Positions 1 through 7,503 of a DNA stretch of 64,000 bases are shown here, piece by piece (position 1 is the first letter of the stretch; every line of letters begins with the position of its first letter). This DNA comes from Micromonospora globbae (GTDB taxonomy: Bacteria > Actinomycetota > Actinomycetes > Mycobacteriales > Micromonosporaceae): the NCBI RefSeq assembly GCF_003610785.1, contig NZ_RAQQ01000017.1:62001-126000 (forward strand). Reading direction: 5' to 3'. A model generated the notes under the pieces. The model made no database searches, was not told the DNA's origin, and was given only the letters and a program-made list of their open reading frames with translations. A program made the translations under genes and the position numbers.

Positions 1-526
1 GCTTCGCGGACTCCTCCTTGGCGGCGCGCAGCGCGGTCTCCGACTCGGCCTTGCGCGCGGCGGCCTGCCGCTCCTCCTCGGCCCGCCGGGCGGCGAGGGC
101 GATCTCGAAGTCCTTCAGCGCCTTGGCGGCCTGCTCCCGGGCGTCCTCGACGATGTGCTCGGCGGCGGCCCGCCGGGACTCGATCTCCTCGTGGGCGGCC
201 CGCAGGATGTCCTCGGCCTGCTCCTCGGCGAGGGTGAGGATCTGCTCGACGCGGGGGCCGAGGTGCCGGAACGAGGCCCGGTCCACCACGCCCACCTGTT
301 TGCGCACCTGGGCGAGGTCACGCTGGAGCACCTCGACCTGACCGGCGAGCTTGTGGATCTGTGTGTAGGCCTGCTCCCGCTCGGCTGCGAGGGTCGCGAT
401 CTCGTGCTCCGCACGCGCGACGTAACGGTCGACCTGCTTCTTCTCGTACCCCCGCAGAGCGGACTCGAAGCTTGGCTCCGTGGCCACGTCCCCGCCGAGA
501 GCGAACAGTTCCTCGCCGTGCGACAT
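1..526 (-). CDS. DivIVA-domain coiled-coil protein (3' part outside window)
   Basis: The first 175 residues are visible; the gene runs off the left edge. The N-terminus carries the DivIVA-type signature SALRGYEKKQVDRYVAR, followed by a long Ala/Glu/Arg/Lys-rich coiled coil with the segment RVEQILTLAEEQAEDILRAA. The next gene has closely matching forms of both motifs, so the two are tandem paralogues. DivIVA-family and Scy/FilP-type coiled coils organise polar growth and the tip cytoskeleton in filamentous actinomycetes; the role here is inferred. The start is the ATG at 526. Total length and C-terminus cannot be judged from this window. Confidence 0.8.
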   Translation of the reverse strand, partial: MSHGEELFALGGDVATEPSFESALRGYEKKQVDRYVARAEHEIATLAAEREQAYTQIHKLAGQVEVLQRDLAQVRKQVGVVDRASFRHLGPRVEQILTLAEEQAEDILRAAHEEIESRRAAAEHIVEDAREQAAKALKDFEIALAARRAEEERQAAARKAESETALRAAKEESAK

Positions 527-632
527 GCCCCCATCCTCACACGCAACCGGCCCTGCTGGGGCGATACGGACGCCCCTGTTGGCCTACTTCACTCGGTTCG
601 TACCGGTGGATGACAGTGGGTGGTGAAAAGCG

Positions 633-678
633 CGCGGCGCGGGACCGCACCGGTCACCCGGTGCCGCCCCGCGCCGCG
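633..678. terminator. Hairpin between the two DivIVA-domain genes
   Basis: An 11-bp arm (CGCGGCGCGGG, 633-643) pairs with 668-678, and an inner 7-bp stem (GCACCGG/CCGGTGC) closes a TCAC loop, with a small internal loop between them. It lies directly downstream of the 702-1958 gene. Terminator-like, but without a U tract, as is usual in actinomycetes. Confidence 0.6.
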
Positions 679-701
679 TCATGCCCCGACCTGGCGTGGC
701 G

Positions 702-1958
702 TCAGCTGTTGGACTCCGCGGCCACCTTGCCGTCGTCGCCGGCCTTGTCGGCGTCCGCCTTGGCCGCCGCGCCCCCGTTCGGCACGCCGGGCACGATGCC
801 GGCGAGACCGGAGAGCATCTGCCCGAGCTGGGCGGTGACCGCGTCCTTCTGGCGGGTGAGGTCCTCGACCTCGCGGCGCGCGGCCTGCGTGGTCAGCTCC
901 GCCTCCGTCCGGGCCTCGCTGAGCAGGCGCTGCGACTCGGCCCGCGCCTCGTTGAGGGTCTTCTCGGCCAGCGCCTTGGCCTTCTCGACCGTCTCGGCCG
1001 CGGTGCGCTCCGACTCGACCCGGCGGGCCTCGGCGCGCTGCTCGATCTCCTTGGCCCGCTCCTGGGCGGCCCGCGCCCGCTGCTCCGCCTCGTTGACCAG
1101 CTTCTGGGTCTGCGCGACCTGCGCGGCGTGCCGCTCGGACTCCTCGCGCTCGGCCTTCTCCCGGCGCTCGGCGAGCTGCAGCTCCAGCGCCTGGAGGTCC
1201 TTGTCGCGCTTGTCCCGCGCGTCGGTGAGCAGCTTGGTCGCCTCGGCGCGCTTCTCCTCGGCCTCGCGCGCGGCCTTCGCCCGCAGCTGGGTGATCTCCC
1301 GCTCGGCGGTGGCCCGCAGCGTCGCCACCTCACGCTCGACGGTGGACTTCAGCTCGGCCACCTCGTGCGCCGTCACGGTGCGCAGCTGCTTGGTCTCACG
1401 CTCGGCGTCGGCGCGCAGCGTGTCGGCCTCACGGCGGGCCTGGACGCGCACCTCCGCCGCTTCCCGCTCGGCCGCGGTGCGGAGGTTGCCGGCCTCGCGC
1501 TCGGCGGTGGCCTTCATGGCGGCCGCCTCGGCGCGGGCCTTGTCGGTGATCTCACGCGCCTCGAGGCGGGCGGCGGAGAGGATCCCCTCCGACTCGCGCT
1601 TGGCCTCGTTGCGGTGGTCGTTGGCCTGCTCCTCCGCGAGCCGGAGGATCTGCTCGACGCGGGTGCCCAGGCCGGAGAGGGTCGGCCGGCTGTTCTCCTC
1701 GAGCTGCTTGCTGGCGTCCGCGAGCTTCTGCTCCAGCGTGGCCATGCGCTGTTCGGCCTGGCGGAGCCGGCGCTGGGCGTCGTTCATCCGCTGCTCGGCC
1801 TCGGCGCGGGCCTGCTCGGACTGGGTCAGCGCGGCGGTCATCCGGCCGATGAAGTCATCGACCTGGTGGGTGTTGTATCCGCGCAGGCCAACCGTGAAAT
1901 CTGGCTGTGAGTTCGCGTTGTCGAAGAACGCGAGAGGGGAGGATTGCTGCTGGGGCAT
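702..1958 (-). CDS. DivIVA-domain long coiled-coil cytoskeletal protein
   Basis: This 418-residue protein has a short N-terminal DivIVA-like head (DFTVGLRGYNTHQVDDFIGR, about residues 20-39). It is followed by about 340 residues of nearly unbroken charged coiled coil rich in AEREA/ARREA units, then a short flexible Gly/Ala tail (VPNGGAAAKADADKAGDDGK). The family acts at growing hyphal tips. It is shorter than Streptomyces Scy (over 1,000 residues) and nearer FilP-type length, so I leave it unnamed. The head and the RVEQILRLAEEQA segment match the neighbouring paralogue. The start is ATG 1958, with no strong Shine-Dalgarno. From memory, filP and scy in Streptomyces coelicolor also lie next to a methylmalonyl-CoA epimerase gene, which supports conserved synteny. 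Confidence 0.82.
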   Translation of the reverse strand: MPQQQSSPLAFFDNANSQPDFTVGLRGYNTHQVDDFIGRMTAALTQSEQARAEAEQRMNDAQRRLRQAEQRMATLEQKLADASKQLEENSRPTLSGLGTRVEQILRLAEEQANDHRNEAKRESEGILSAARLEAREITDKARAEAAAMKATAEREAGNLRTAAEREAAEVRVQARREADTLRADAERETKQLRTVTAHEVAELKSTVEREVATLRATAEREITQLRAKAAREAEEKRAEATKLLTDARDKRDKDLQALELQLAERREKAEREESERHAAQVAQTQKLVNEAEQRARAAQERAKEIEQRAEARRVESERTAAETVEKAKALAEKTLNEARAESQRLLSEARTEAELTTQAARREVEDLTRQKDAVTAQLGQMLSGLAGIVPGVPNGGAAAKADADKAGDDGKVAAESNS

Positions 1959-2243
1959 TGGGACATACTGGCAGACGCCCCAGGGTGCTCCGCAAGAGCG
2001 GTAGGAACCTTTCGAGTCCTCTTTACATGGTCAACTCCCGGTGGTCACGGTAGCCGGTCGAAGGGGCGATCTTGGCAGGTCCGGGCCGGGCGGATCGCGT
2101 GGCGCGGATCATGAAAAAGGACGGTGCCGGATGCCGGTGCGGCCCTTTGCCGCGTCACCCGTCGGGCCATGCGAACGCGCGCCGTCGAGCGCCGCGAATG
2201 GGTGCGCGCGGCCCCGGAGAAACGCGACGGCGTACGCCGCAAT

Positions 2244-2309
2244 GCGCGCCCGCGACGGCCGTCCCGCTCCGGCCGTGCGCGCCCGCGACGGCCGTCCCGC
2301 TCCGGCCGT
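2244..2309. repeat. Tandem 33-bp direct repeat (2 copies)
   Basis: Two identical 33-nt units, 2244-2276 and 2277-2309, each containing CGCGACGGCCGTCCCGCTCC. The second copy also forms the left arm of the adjacent hairpin. Shorter tandem pairs follow at 2366-2394 (14-nt unit, period 15) and 2401-2432 (14-nt unit, period 18). Confidence 0.85.
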
Positions 2310-2332
2310 AGGGACGGCGGCCGGAGCGGGAC
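2294..2332. terminator. Strong hairpin downstream of ccr
   Basis: A perfect 15-bp stem, GTCCCGCTCCGGCCG (2294-2308) with its complement at 2318-2332, and a 9-nt loop. It lies about 120 nt past the ccr stop codon and upstream of the DivIVA-domain gene, so it probably terminates ccr transcription. Confidence 0.65.
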
Positions 2333-2452
2333 GAGGCGCCGCGCCGGGACGCGGTGTCCCGTCGGGACGCGGCGCCGGAGGACGCGGCGCCGGAGCGCGA
2401 CGGTGTCGTGTCGGGGCGCGGTGTCGTGTCGGTACTGCGGCGCCGGGGCGGG

Positions 2453-3808
2453 TCAGTGCCCCCGGAACCGGTTGATGGCGTCCTCGTGACGGGAGCGCAG
2501 CTCCGGGTCGCGGACGCCCAGGCCGTCGCGCGGCGCCAGACAGCGGACGCCGACCTTGCCCTGGTGGGCGTTGCGGTGCACCTCGTACGCGGCCTGGCCG
2601 GTCTGCTCCAGCGCGTAGGTCTTCGACACCGTCGGGTGCACCCGGCCCAGGGCCACCAGGCGGTTGGCCTGCCACGCCTCCTGGTAGTTGGCGAAGTGGC
2701 TGCCGATGATCCGCTTGAGGTGCATCCACAGGTACCGGTTGTCGTACTGGTGCTGGAAGCCGCTCGTGGAGGCGCAGGTGACGATCGTGCCGCCCCGCTT
2801 GGCGACGTACACGCTGGCGCCGAACGTCTCCCGGCCCGGGTGCTCGAAGACGATGTCCGGGTCCTCGCCGCCGGTGAGTTCCCGGATCCGCTCGCCGAAG
2901 CGGCGCCACTCGTCGGGGTCCTGGGTCTCCTCGTCCCGCCAGAACCGGAAGCCCTCGGCGGCGCGGTCGATGACCAGTTCGGCGCCCATCCTGCGGCACA
3001 GCTCGGCCTTCTCCGGCGACGAGACCACGCAGACCGGGATCGCGCCGCCGTGCAGCGCCATCTGGGTGGCGTAGCTGCCCAGGCCGCCGGACGCTCCCCA
3101 GATCAGCACCACGTCGCCCTGCTTCATGTTGGCGCCGTGGTGGGACACCAGCTGGCGGTACGCGGTCGAGTTCACGAGGCCGGGGCTGGCCGCCTCCTCC
3201 CAGCTGAGGTGCCGCGGCTTCGGCATCAGCTGGTTGGCCTTCACCACGGCCAGTTCGGCGAGGCCGCCGAAGTTGGTCTCGAAGCCCCAGATGCGCTGCT
3301 GGGGGTCGAGCATCGTGTCGTCGTGGCCGGGCGCGTCCTCCAGTTCGACGGAGAGGCAGTGCGCCACCACCTCGTCGCCGGGCTTCCACCGGGTCACGCC
3401 GGGACCGGTGCGCAGCACCACGCCGGCCGCGTCCGAGCCGACCACGTGGTACGGCAGGTCGTGCCGGCGGGCCAGGTCGGAGAGCCGGCCGTACCGCCGG
3501 AGGAACGTGAAGGTGGGCAGCGGTTCGAAGATGCTCGTCCAGACGGTGTTGTAGTTGATGGCGCTGGCCATCACGGCGACCAGCGCCTCACCCGGCCCCA
3601 GTTCCGGCGTCGGGACCTCCTGGACGTGCAGCGCCTTGCGCGGGTCCTTGTCGCGGGTGGCCATGCCGTCGAACATCCGGGTCTCGTCGGCCCGGACGAC
3701 GACGCCCCGGTAGCTGTCGGGCACGGGCAGTCCGGCGACCCCGGCGAGTTCCCGCTCCGGCCGGCTGGAGCCCTCCGCCGCCATGATCGCTTCGAGGATG
3801 TCCTGCAC
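2453..3808 (-). CDS. ccr: Crotonyl-CoA carboxylase/reductase
   Basis: This MDR-superfamily enzyme reductively carboxylates crotonyl-CoA to ethylmalonyl-CoA with NADPH and CO2, or reduces it to butyryl-CoA. It serves the ethylmalonyl-CoA pathway and polyketide extender supply. The family blocks are plain to read: TRDKDPRKALHVQEVPTPEL, AVMASAINYNTVWTSIFEP, GDEVVAHCLSVELE, LIWGASGGLGSYATQMA (NADP-binding), DIVFEHPGRETFGASVYV and NRYLWMHLKRIIGSHFANY. I chose the GTG at 3808 (MQDILEAIMAAEG, 451 residues) because GGGAGG lies 5 nt upstream and the length fits the family. The frame stays open upstream to 3904 but adds only Arg/Pro-rich residues. It sits with the epimerase, thiolase and acyl-CoA mutase genes. 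Confidence 0.95.
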   Translation of the reverse strand: MQDILEAIMAAEGSSRPERELAGVAGLPVPDSYRGVVVRADETRMFDGMATRDKDPRKALHVQEVPTPELGPGEALVAVMASAINYNTVWTSIFEPLPTFTFLRRYGRLSDLARRHDLPYHVVGSDAAGVVLRTGPGVTRWKPGDEVVAHCLSVELEDAPGHDDTMLDPQQRIWGFETNFGGLAELAVVKANQLMPKPRHLSWEEAASPGLVNSTAYRQLVSHHGANMKQGDVVLIWGASGGLGSYATQMALHGGAIPVCVVSSPEKAELCRRMGAELVIDRAAEGFRFWRDEETQDPDEWRRFGERIRELTGGEDPDIVFEHPGRETFGASVYVAKRGGTIVTCASTSGFQHQYDNRYLWMHLKRIIGSHFANYQEAWQANRLVALGRVHPTVSKTYALEQTGQAAYEVHRNAHQGKVGVRCLAPRDGLGVRDPELRSRHEDAINRFRGH

Positions 3809-4126
3809 GGTGACCTCCCGTTCGTCCGCACCCGCGCGCGCGGGCCTGGGGTGCTGCCATCGTCGGCGCCGATGCGACCGAGCCGCCATGTCGGCGTCCG
3901 ACACAGGCCGGTCGTGCTCCTGTTGCGGGCGGACGTTACTGAACGGTAGCTAGGGCGGGAAGTCCTCTGTGAAGAATTGCATCCGCCGATGCGTGAAGGT
4001 GTCCACGGGGCTGTCGAACCGCGCACCAGTAGGCGGCCCGGGCCGCGTCGATCATGAGGTTGACGGGGCGACACGCCGGCGCCCGCACCCGCCAACCTCA
4101 TGATCGACGCGTTGGTCGCGCGGGAC
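3809..4126. other. ccr upstream region and epimerase 3' region
   Basis: No gene seen. The left part must carry the ccr promoter (minus strand); a relatively AT-rich stretch at about 3945-3995 is a plausible site, but I could not place hexamers. The right part holds the inverted repeat described separately. Confidence 0.5.
4044..4111. terminator. Inverted repeat, GATCATGAGGTTG family (copy 1)
   Basis: Arms at 4044-4066 and 4089-4111 (23 nt, one mismatch) with core GTCGATCATGAGGTTG. It lies immediately 3' of the epimerase stop. A second copy with the same arm sequence lies at 11520-11580, so this is a dispersed intergenic element as well as a likely terminator. Confidence 0.75.
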
Positions 4127-4606
4127 TCAGTGGGCGTCGGTGGCCGCCGGCTCGACCAGCTCCACCAGGACGCCGCCGGCGTCCTTGGGGTGCACGAAGT
4201 TGATCCGGGAGTTCGCGGTGCCGCGTCGCGGCGTGTCGTAGAGCAGCCGCACCCCGCGCTCGCGCAGCGCCGCGCACGCCGCGTCGATGTCCGCGACCGT
4301 GTACGCCACCTGCTGCACGCCCGGGCCGTTGCGGTCGAGGAACCTCGCGATGGTCGACTCCGGGGTGAGCGGGGCGAGCAACTGCACGCAGCCGCCCTCG
4401 GTGCCGGGGCCGACCGCCATCATCGCCTCGCGGACGCCCTGCTCGGCGTTGGTCTCGGTGTGCACGCACCGCATCCCGAACGTCCGCTCGTAGAAGTCGA
4501 TCGCGGCGTCCAGGTCCGCGACGGCGACGCCGACGTGGTCGATTCGGCGGAGCCCGATGTCTGTGACATAGTCCGCAGCGGGCTCGACGGGGGAGTTCTC
4601 TGCCAT
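4127..4606 (-). CDS. mce: Methylmalonyl-CoA epimerase
   Basis: A 159-residue vicinal-oxygen-chelate (glyoxalase-fold) enzyme that interconverts the (2R) and (2S) epimers of methylmalonyl-CoA. The metal-ligand and fold blocks are IDHVGVAVADLDAAIDFYER, GPGVQQVAYTVADIDAA and the C-terminal NFVHPKDAGGVLVELVEP. Start: ATG 4606; a TTG seven codons upstream (4627) is a weaker alternative. It is divergent from the thiolase across about 60 bp, which must hold both promoters. Clustering with ccr, a MeaB-type GTPase and an acyl-CoA mutase fits the pathway. Confidence 0.93.
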   Translation of the reverse strand: MAENSPVEPAADYVTDIGLRRIDHVGVAVADLDAAIDFYERTFGMRCVHTETNAEQGVREAMMAVGPGTEGGCVQLLAPLTPESTIARFLDRNGPGVQQVAYTVADIDAACAALRERGVRLLYDTPRRGTANSRINFVHPKDAGGVLVELVEPAATDAH

Positions 4607-4667
4607 GGCGCTAGTCTGGCCGAACAATCGTTAAGGCGTACAGGTCGGCACCCCCTCGGAGGCGGCT

Positions 4668-5867
4668 ATGGCTTCGGTGATCGTCAGCGGCGCGCGGACC
4701 CCGATGGGGCGCCTGCTCGGCAACCTCAAGGACCTCCCTGCCACGAAGCTCGGCGGCATCGCCATCAAGGCGGCCCTGGAGCGCGGCGGCGTCAGCCCCG
4801 AGCAGGTGCAGTACGTGATCATGGGGCAGGTGCTCCAGGCCGGCGCCGGCCAGATCCCCGCCCGCCAGGCGGCCGTCGAGGCGGGCATCCCGATGTCCGT
4901 GCCGGCGCTGACCATCAACAAGGTGTGCCTCAGCGGCCTGGACGCCATCGCCCTCGCCGACCAGCTCATCCGTGCCGGTGAGTTCGACATCGTCGTCGCC
5001 GGCGGCATGGAGTCGATGACCAACGCCCCGCACCTGCTCATGGGCCAGCGCGGCGGCTACAAGTACGGCGACGTGGTGGTCAAGGACCACATGGCGCTGG
5101 ACGGGCTCACCGACGCCTGGGACTGCTGCTCGATGGGCGAGTCCACCGAGCGGCTCGGCGCGCGGCACGGCATCAGCCGTGAGGAGCAGGACGCCTTCGC
5201 CGCCGCGAGCCACCAGAAGGCCGCCGCCGCGCAGAAGAACGGCCACTTCGCCGACGAGATCACCCCGGTGGTCATCCCGCAGCGCAAGGGCGACCCGGTA
5301 GTGATCAGCGAGGACGAGGGCATCCGACCGGACACCACGGTCGAGACCCTGGGCAAGCTGCGTCCGGCGTTCACCCCTGACGGCACGATCACCGCCGGCA
5401 GCTCGTCGCCGATCTCCGACGGCGCGGCCGCCGTCGTCGTCATGAGCAAGGCCAAGGCGAAGGAGCTGGGGCTGACCTGGATCGCCGAGATCGGGGCGCA
5501 CGGCAACGTCGCCGGCCCGGACAACTCGCTGCACTCCCAGCCGTCCAACGCGATCCAGCACGCGCTGCGCAAGGCGGGTCTGACCGTCGCCGACCTCGAC
5601 CTCATCGAGATCAACGAGGCGTTCGCCCAGGTCGGCATCCAGTCCATCCGTGACCTCGGTGTGTCCCCGTCGAAGGTGAACGTCAACGGCGGCGCCATCG
5701 CCCTGGGGCACCCGATCGGGATGTCCGGCGCGCGGCTGGTGCTCACCCTCGCCCTGGAGCTGAAGCGCCGGGGTGGCGGCACGGGCGCGGCGGCGCTCTG
5801 CGGCGGCGGTGGCCAGGGCGACGCGCTGATCGTCCACGTCCCCGCCCCCGCCGAGAGCGGTCGGTGA
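4668..5867 (+). CDS. Acetyl-CoA C-acetyltransferase (thiolase)
   Basis: A 399-residue thiolase that condenses or cleaves acetoacetyl-CoA. The nucleophilic cysteine is Cys87 in TINKVCLSGLDAI. The catalytic His block is NGGAIALGHPIGMSGAR, and the C-terminal catalytic Cys block is AALCGGGGQGDALIV. The start ATG has GGAGG 6 nt upstream. It is followed after 23 nt by the MeaB-family gene on the same strand. With Ccr it could supply the C4 unit: two acetyl-CoA to acetoacetyl-CoA, onward to crotonyl-CoA. The reductase and dehydratase steps are not in the window. Confidence 0.94.
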   Translation: MASVIVSGARTPMGRLLGNLKDLPATKLGGIAIKAALERGGVSPEQVQYVIMGQVLQAGAGQIPARQAAVEAGIPMSVPALTINKVCLSGLDAIALADQLIRAGEFDIVVAGGMESMTNAPHLLMGQRGGYKYGDVVVKDHMALDGLTDAWDCCSMGESTERLGARHGISREEQDAFAAASHQKAAAAQKNGHFADEITPVVIPQRKGDPVVISEDEGIRPDTTVETLGKLRPAFTPDGTITAGSSSPISDGAAAVVVMSKAKAKELGLTWIAEIGAHGNVAGPDNSLHSQPSNAIQHALRKAGLTVADLDLIEINEAFAQVGIQSIRDLGVSPSKVNVNGGAIALGHPIGMSGARLVLTLALELKRRGGGTGAAALCGGGGQGDALIVHVPAPAESGR

Positions 5868-5890
5868 CCGGGGTTGTGTGAGCTGGCTCA

Positions 5891-6895
5891 GTGAGCGGAA
5901 CGATCGAGAACGTCCCGGCGGCATCCCCCGGCTCGGTGCGGCGCAGCCGGGACGTACCCATGCTGGTCGAACGGGCTCGCGCGGGCGACCACCGCGCGGT
6001 GGCCCGCCTCATCACGCTGGTGGAGAACGGCGACGAGCTGCTGCGCGACATCGCCGCGGCGCTCGCGCCGTACGCGGGTCAGGCCCAGGTGGTGGGGCTG
6101 ACCGGCTCGCCCGGCGTGGGCAAGTCCACCACGACGAACGAGCTGGTCCGGGCGCTGCGGGCGCGCGGGCACCGGGTCGGCGTGCTGGCGGTCGACCCGT
6201 CCAGCCCGTTCACCGGCGGCGCCATCCTCGGTGACCGGGTACGGATGCAGGACCACGCGACGGATCCGGGCGTCTACATCCGCTCGATGTCCAGCCGCGG
6301 GCACCTCGGTGGGCTCGCGGCGGCCACCCCGCAGGCGGTGCGGGTGCTGGAGGGCGCCGGCTGCGACGTGGTGCTCGTGGAGACGGTCGGTGTCGGGCAG
6401 GCCGAGGTGGAGGTCGCCTCGCTGGCGGACACCACGCTGGTGCTGCTCGCACCGGGCATGGGCGACGCCATCCAGGCCGTGAAGGCCGGCATCCTGGAGA
6501 TCGCCGACGTCTTCGTGGTGAACAAGGCCGACCGGGACGGCGCCGACGCGACGTACCGCGACATCCAGGGCATGATCGCGCTCGGCGAGCGCGGCCCGGG
6601 TGAGTGGCGGCCCCAGGTCGTCCGCGCGGTCGCCGCGCGGGGCGAGGGGATCGACGACATCGCGGCCGCCGTCGACAAGCACCGCACCTGGCTGGTCGAG
6701 CGCGGTGAGCTGCGCCGCCGGCAGGAGGCGCGGGCCGCCGCCGAGATCGAGGCGATCGCGGTGGGTGTGCTCCGCGACCGGATCGGGTCGCTGCGCGACG
6801 GTACGGAGCTGCCGTCGCTCGCCGCGAAGGTGGCCGAGGGGGCGATCGACCCGTACGCGGCCGCCGACGAGCTGCTCGCGCAGCTGGGCACCTGA
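5891..6895 (+). CDS. meaB: MeaB/ArgK-family G-protein chaperone of B12-dependent mutases
   Basis: A 334-residue P-loop GTPase of the MeaB/MMAA family, which protects and reloads adenosylcobalamin-dependent acyl-CoA mutases. Walker A is GLTGSPGVGKSTTTNELVRA. The switch/G3 region reads VETVGVGQAEVEVA, and the base-specificity motif is VNKADRDGA. The annotated start is GTG 5891 with a weak ribosome site; ATG 5960 (MLVERARAGD) is a shorter possibility that still keeps the family N-terminus. The mutase large-subunit gene lies 600 nt downstream, the expected partnership. Confidence 0.9.
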   Translation: MSGTIENVPAASPGSVRRSRDVPMLVERARAGDHRAVARLITLVENGDELLRDIAAALAPYAGQAQVVGLTGSPGVGKSTTTNELVRALRARGHRVGVLAVDPSSPFTGGAILGDRVRMQDHATDPGVYIRSMSSRGHLGGLAAATPQAVRVLEGAGCDVVLVETVGVGQAEVEVASLADTTLVLLAPGMGDAIQAVKAGILEIADVFVVNKADRDGADATYRDIQGMIALGERGPGEWRPQVVRAVAARGEGIDDIAAAVDKHRTWLVERGELRRRQEARAAAEIEAIAVGVLRDRIGSLRDGTELPSLAAKVAEGAIDPYAAADELLAQLGT

Positions 6896-6929
6896 CGCGT
6901 CCACTACGGACGGGCCCCGCCTAGTACGC

Positions 6930-6964
6930 TCGCACCGCCCCACGGACGGCGTGGGGCGGTGCGA
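6930..6964 (+). promoter_or_regulatory. Perfect hairpin just upstream of the Asp23 gene
   Basis: A 15-bp stem, TCGCACCGCCCCACG (6930-6944) with its complement at 6950-6964, and a 5-nt loop. It ends 14 nt before the downstream ATG and 35 nt after the MeaB stop. It may terminate the thiolase-MeaB transcript or be a 5' UTR structure masking the Asp23 ribosome site. Confidence 0.6.
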
Positions 6965-6978
6965 CGTGTGGGGAGACC

Positions 6979-7392
6979 ATGGCTGACGAGGCGACGCAGG
7001 AGCTGACGGTGACGCCGGACGCGGTGGCGGGCGGTACGACGTCCGTCTCCGACGAGGTGGTGGAGAAGATCGCGGTGGCCGCCGCCCGATCGGTGCCGGG
7101 GGTGACCGAGCTGGGTGGCGACGTCGCCCGGTTCTTCAACTCGGTGCTCGACCGGGTCGGGCTGGACAAGGTCGGCGACGCCACCCGGGGCGCCTCGGCG
7201 GCCGTCACGAACGGCGCGGCCGTGATCAACCTGGTGATCGTCATCGAGGCGGGCCGGACGGTGCCCGAGGTGACCGAGGCGGTCCGGGCGAAGGTGACCG
7301 AGGCCGTCGAGGCGTACGGGCTGCGGGTCGACGAGGTCAACATCCGGGTCGACGACGTCTCCCTGGGCGAGCCCGCCGCGCCGACGGCCTGA
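6979..7392 (+). CDS. Asp23/Gls24 family envelope stress protein
   Basis: This 137-residue protein has the Asp23 (DUF322) fold: VSDEVVEKIAVAAARSVPGV, then NGAAVINLVIVIEAGRTVPE and a VRAKVTEAVEAYGL helix with a terminal VNIRVDDVSL strand. Family members are small membrane-associated or cytosolic proteins linked to alkaline and envelope stress; the molecular function is poorly defined. Ribosome site: GGGGAGACC before ATG 6979. It sits between the MeaB gene and icmA but has no obvious role in acyl-CoA metabolism. Confidence 0.85.
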   Translation: MADEATQELTVTPDAVAGGTTSVSDEVVEKIAVAAARSVPGVTELGGDVARFFNSVLDRVGLDKVGDATRGASAAVTNGAAVINLVIVIEAGRTVPEVTEAVRAKVTEAVEAYGLRVDEVNIRVDDVSLGEPAAPTA

Positions 7393-7503
7393 CCGGGCCC
7401 CCGCGCGTCGGGGCTACCCGCCGGTACGACACTCCTTAGTGATCGTTCAGGCTCCGGCTCTACACTCGAGGGGCAGTCGAGGACTCGAGGAGGAGCCCCG
7501 CCG

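Larger units (their letters stand above)
1959..2452. other. Intergenic region rich in short tandem repeats
   Basis: No convincing gene. The left part should hold the promoter of the DivIVA-domain gene on the minus strand. The right part, downstream of ccr, contains several tandem duplications and a 15-bp perfect hairpin, annotated separately. Reading frames here are low-complexity Arg/Pro/Ala strings. Confidence 0.6.
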
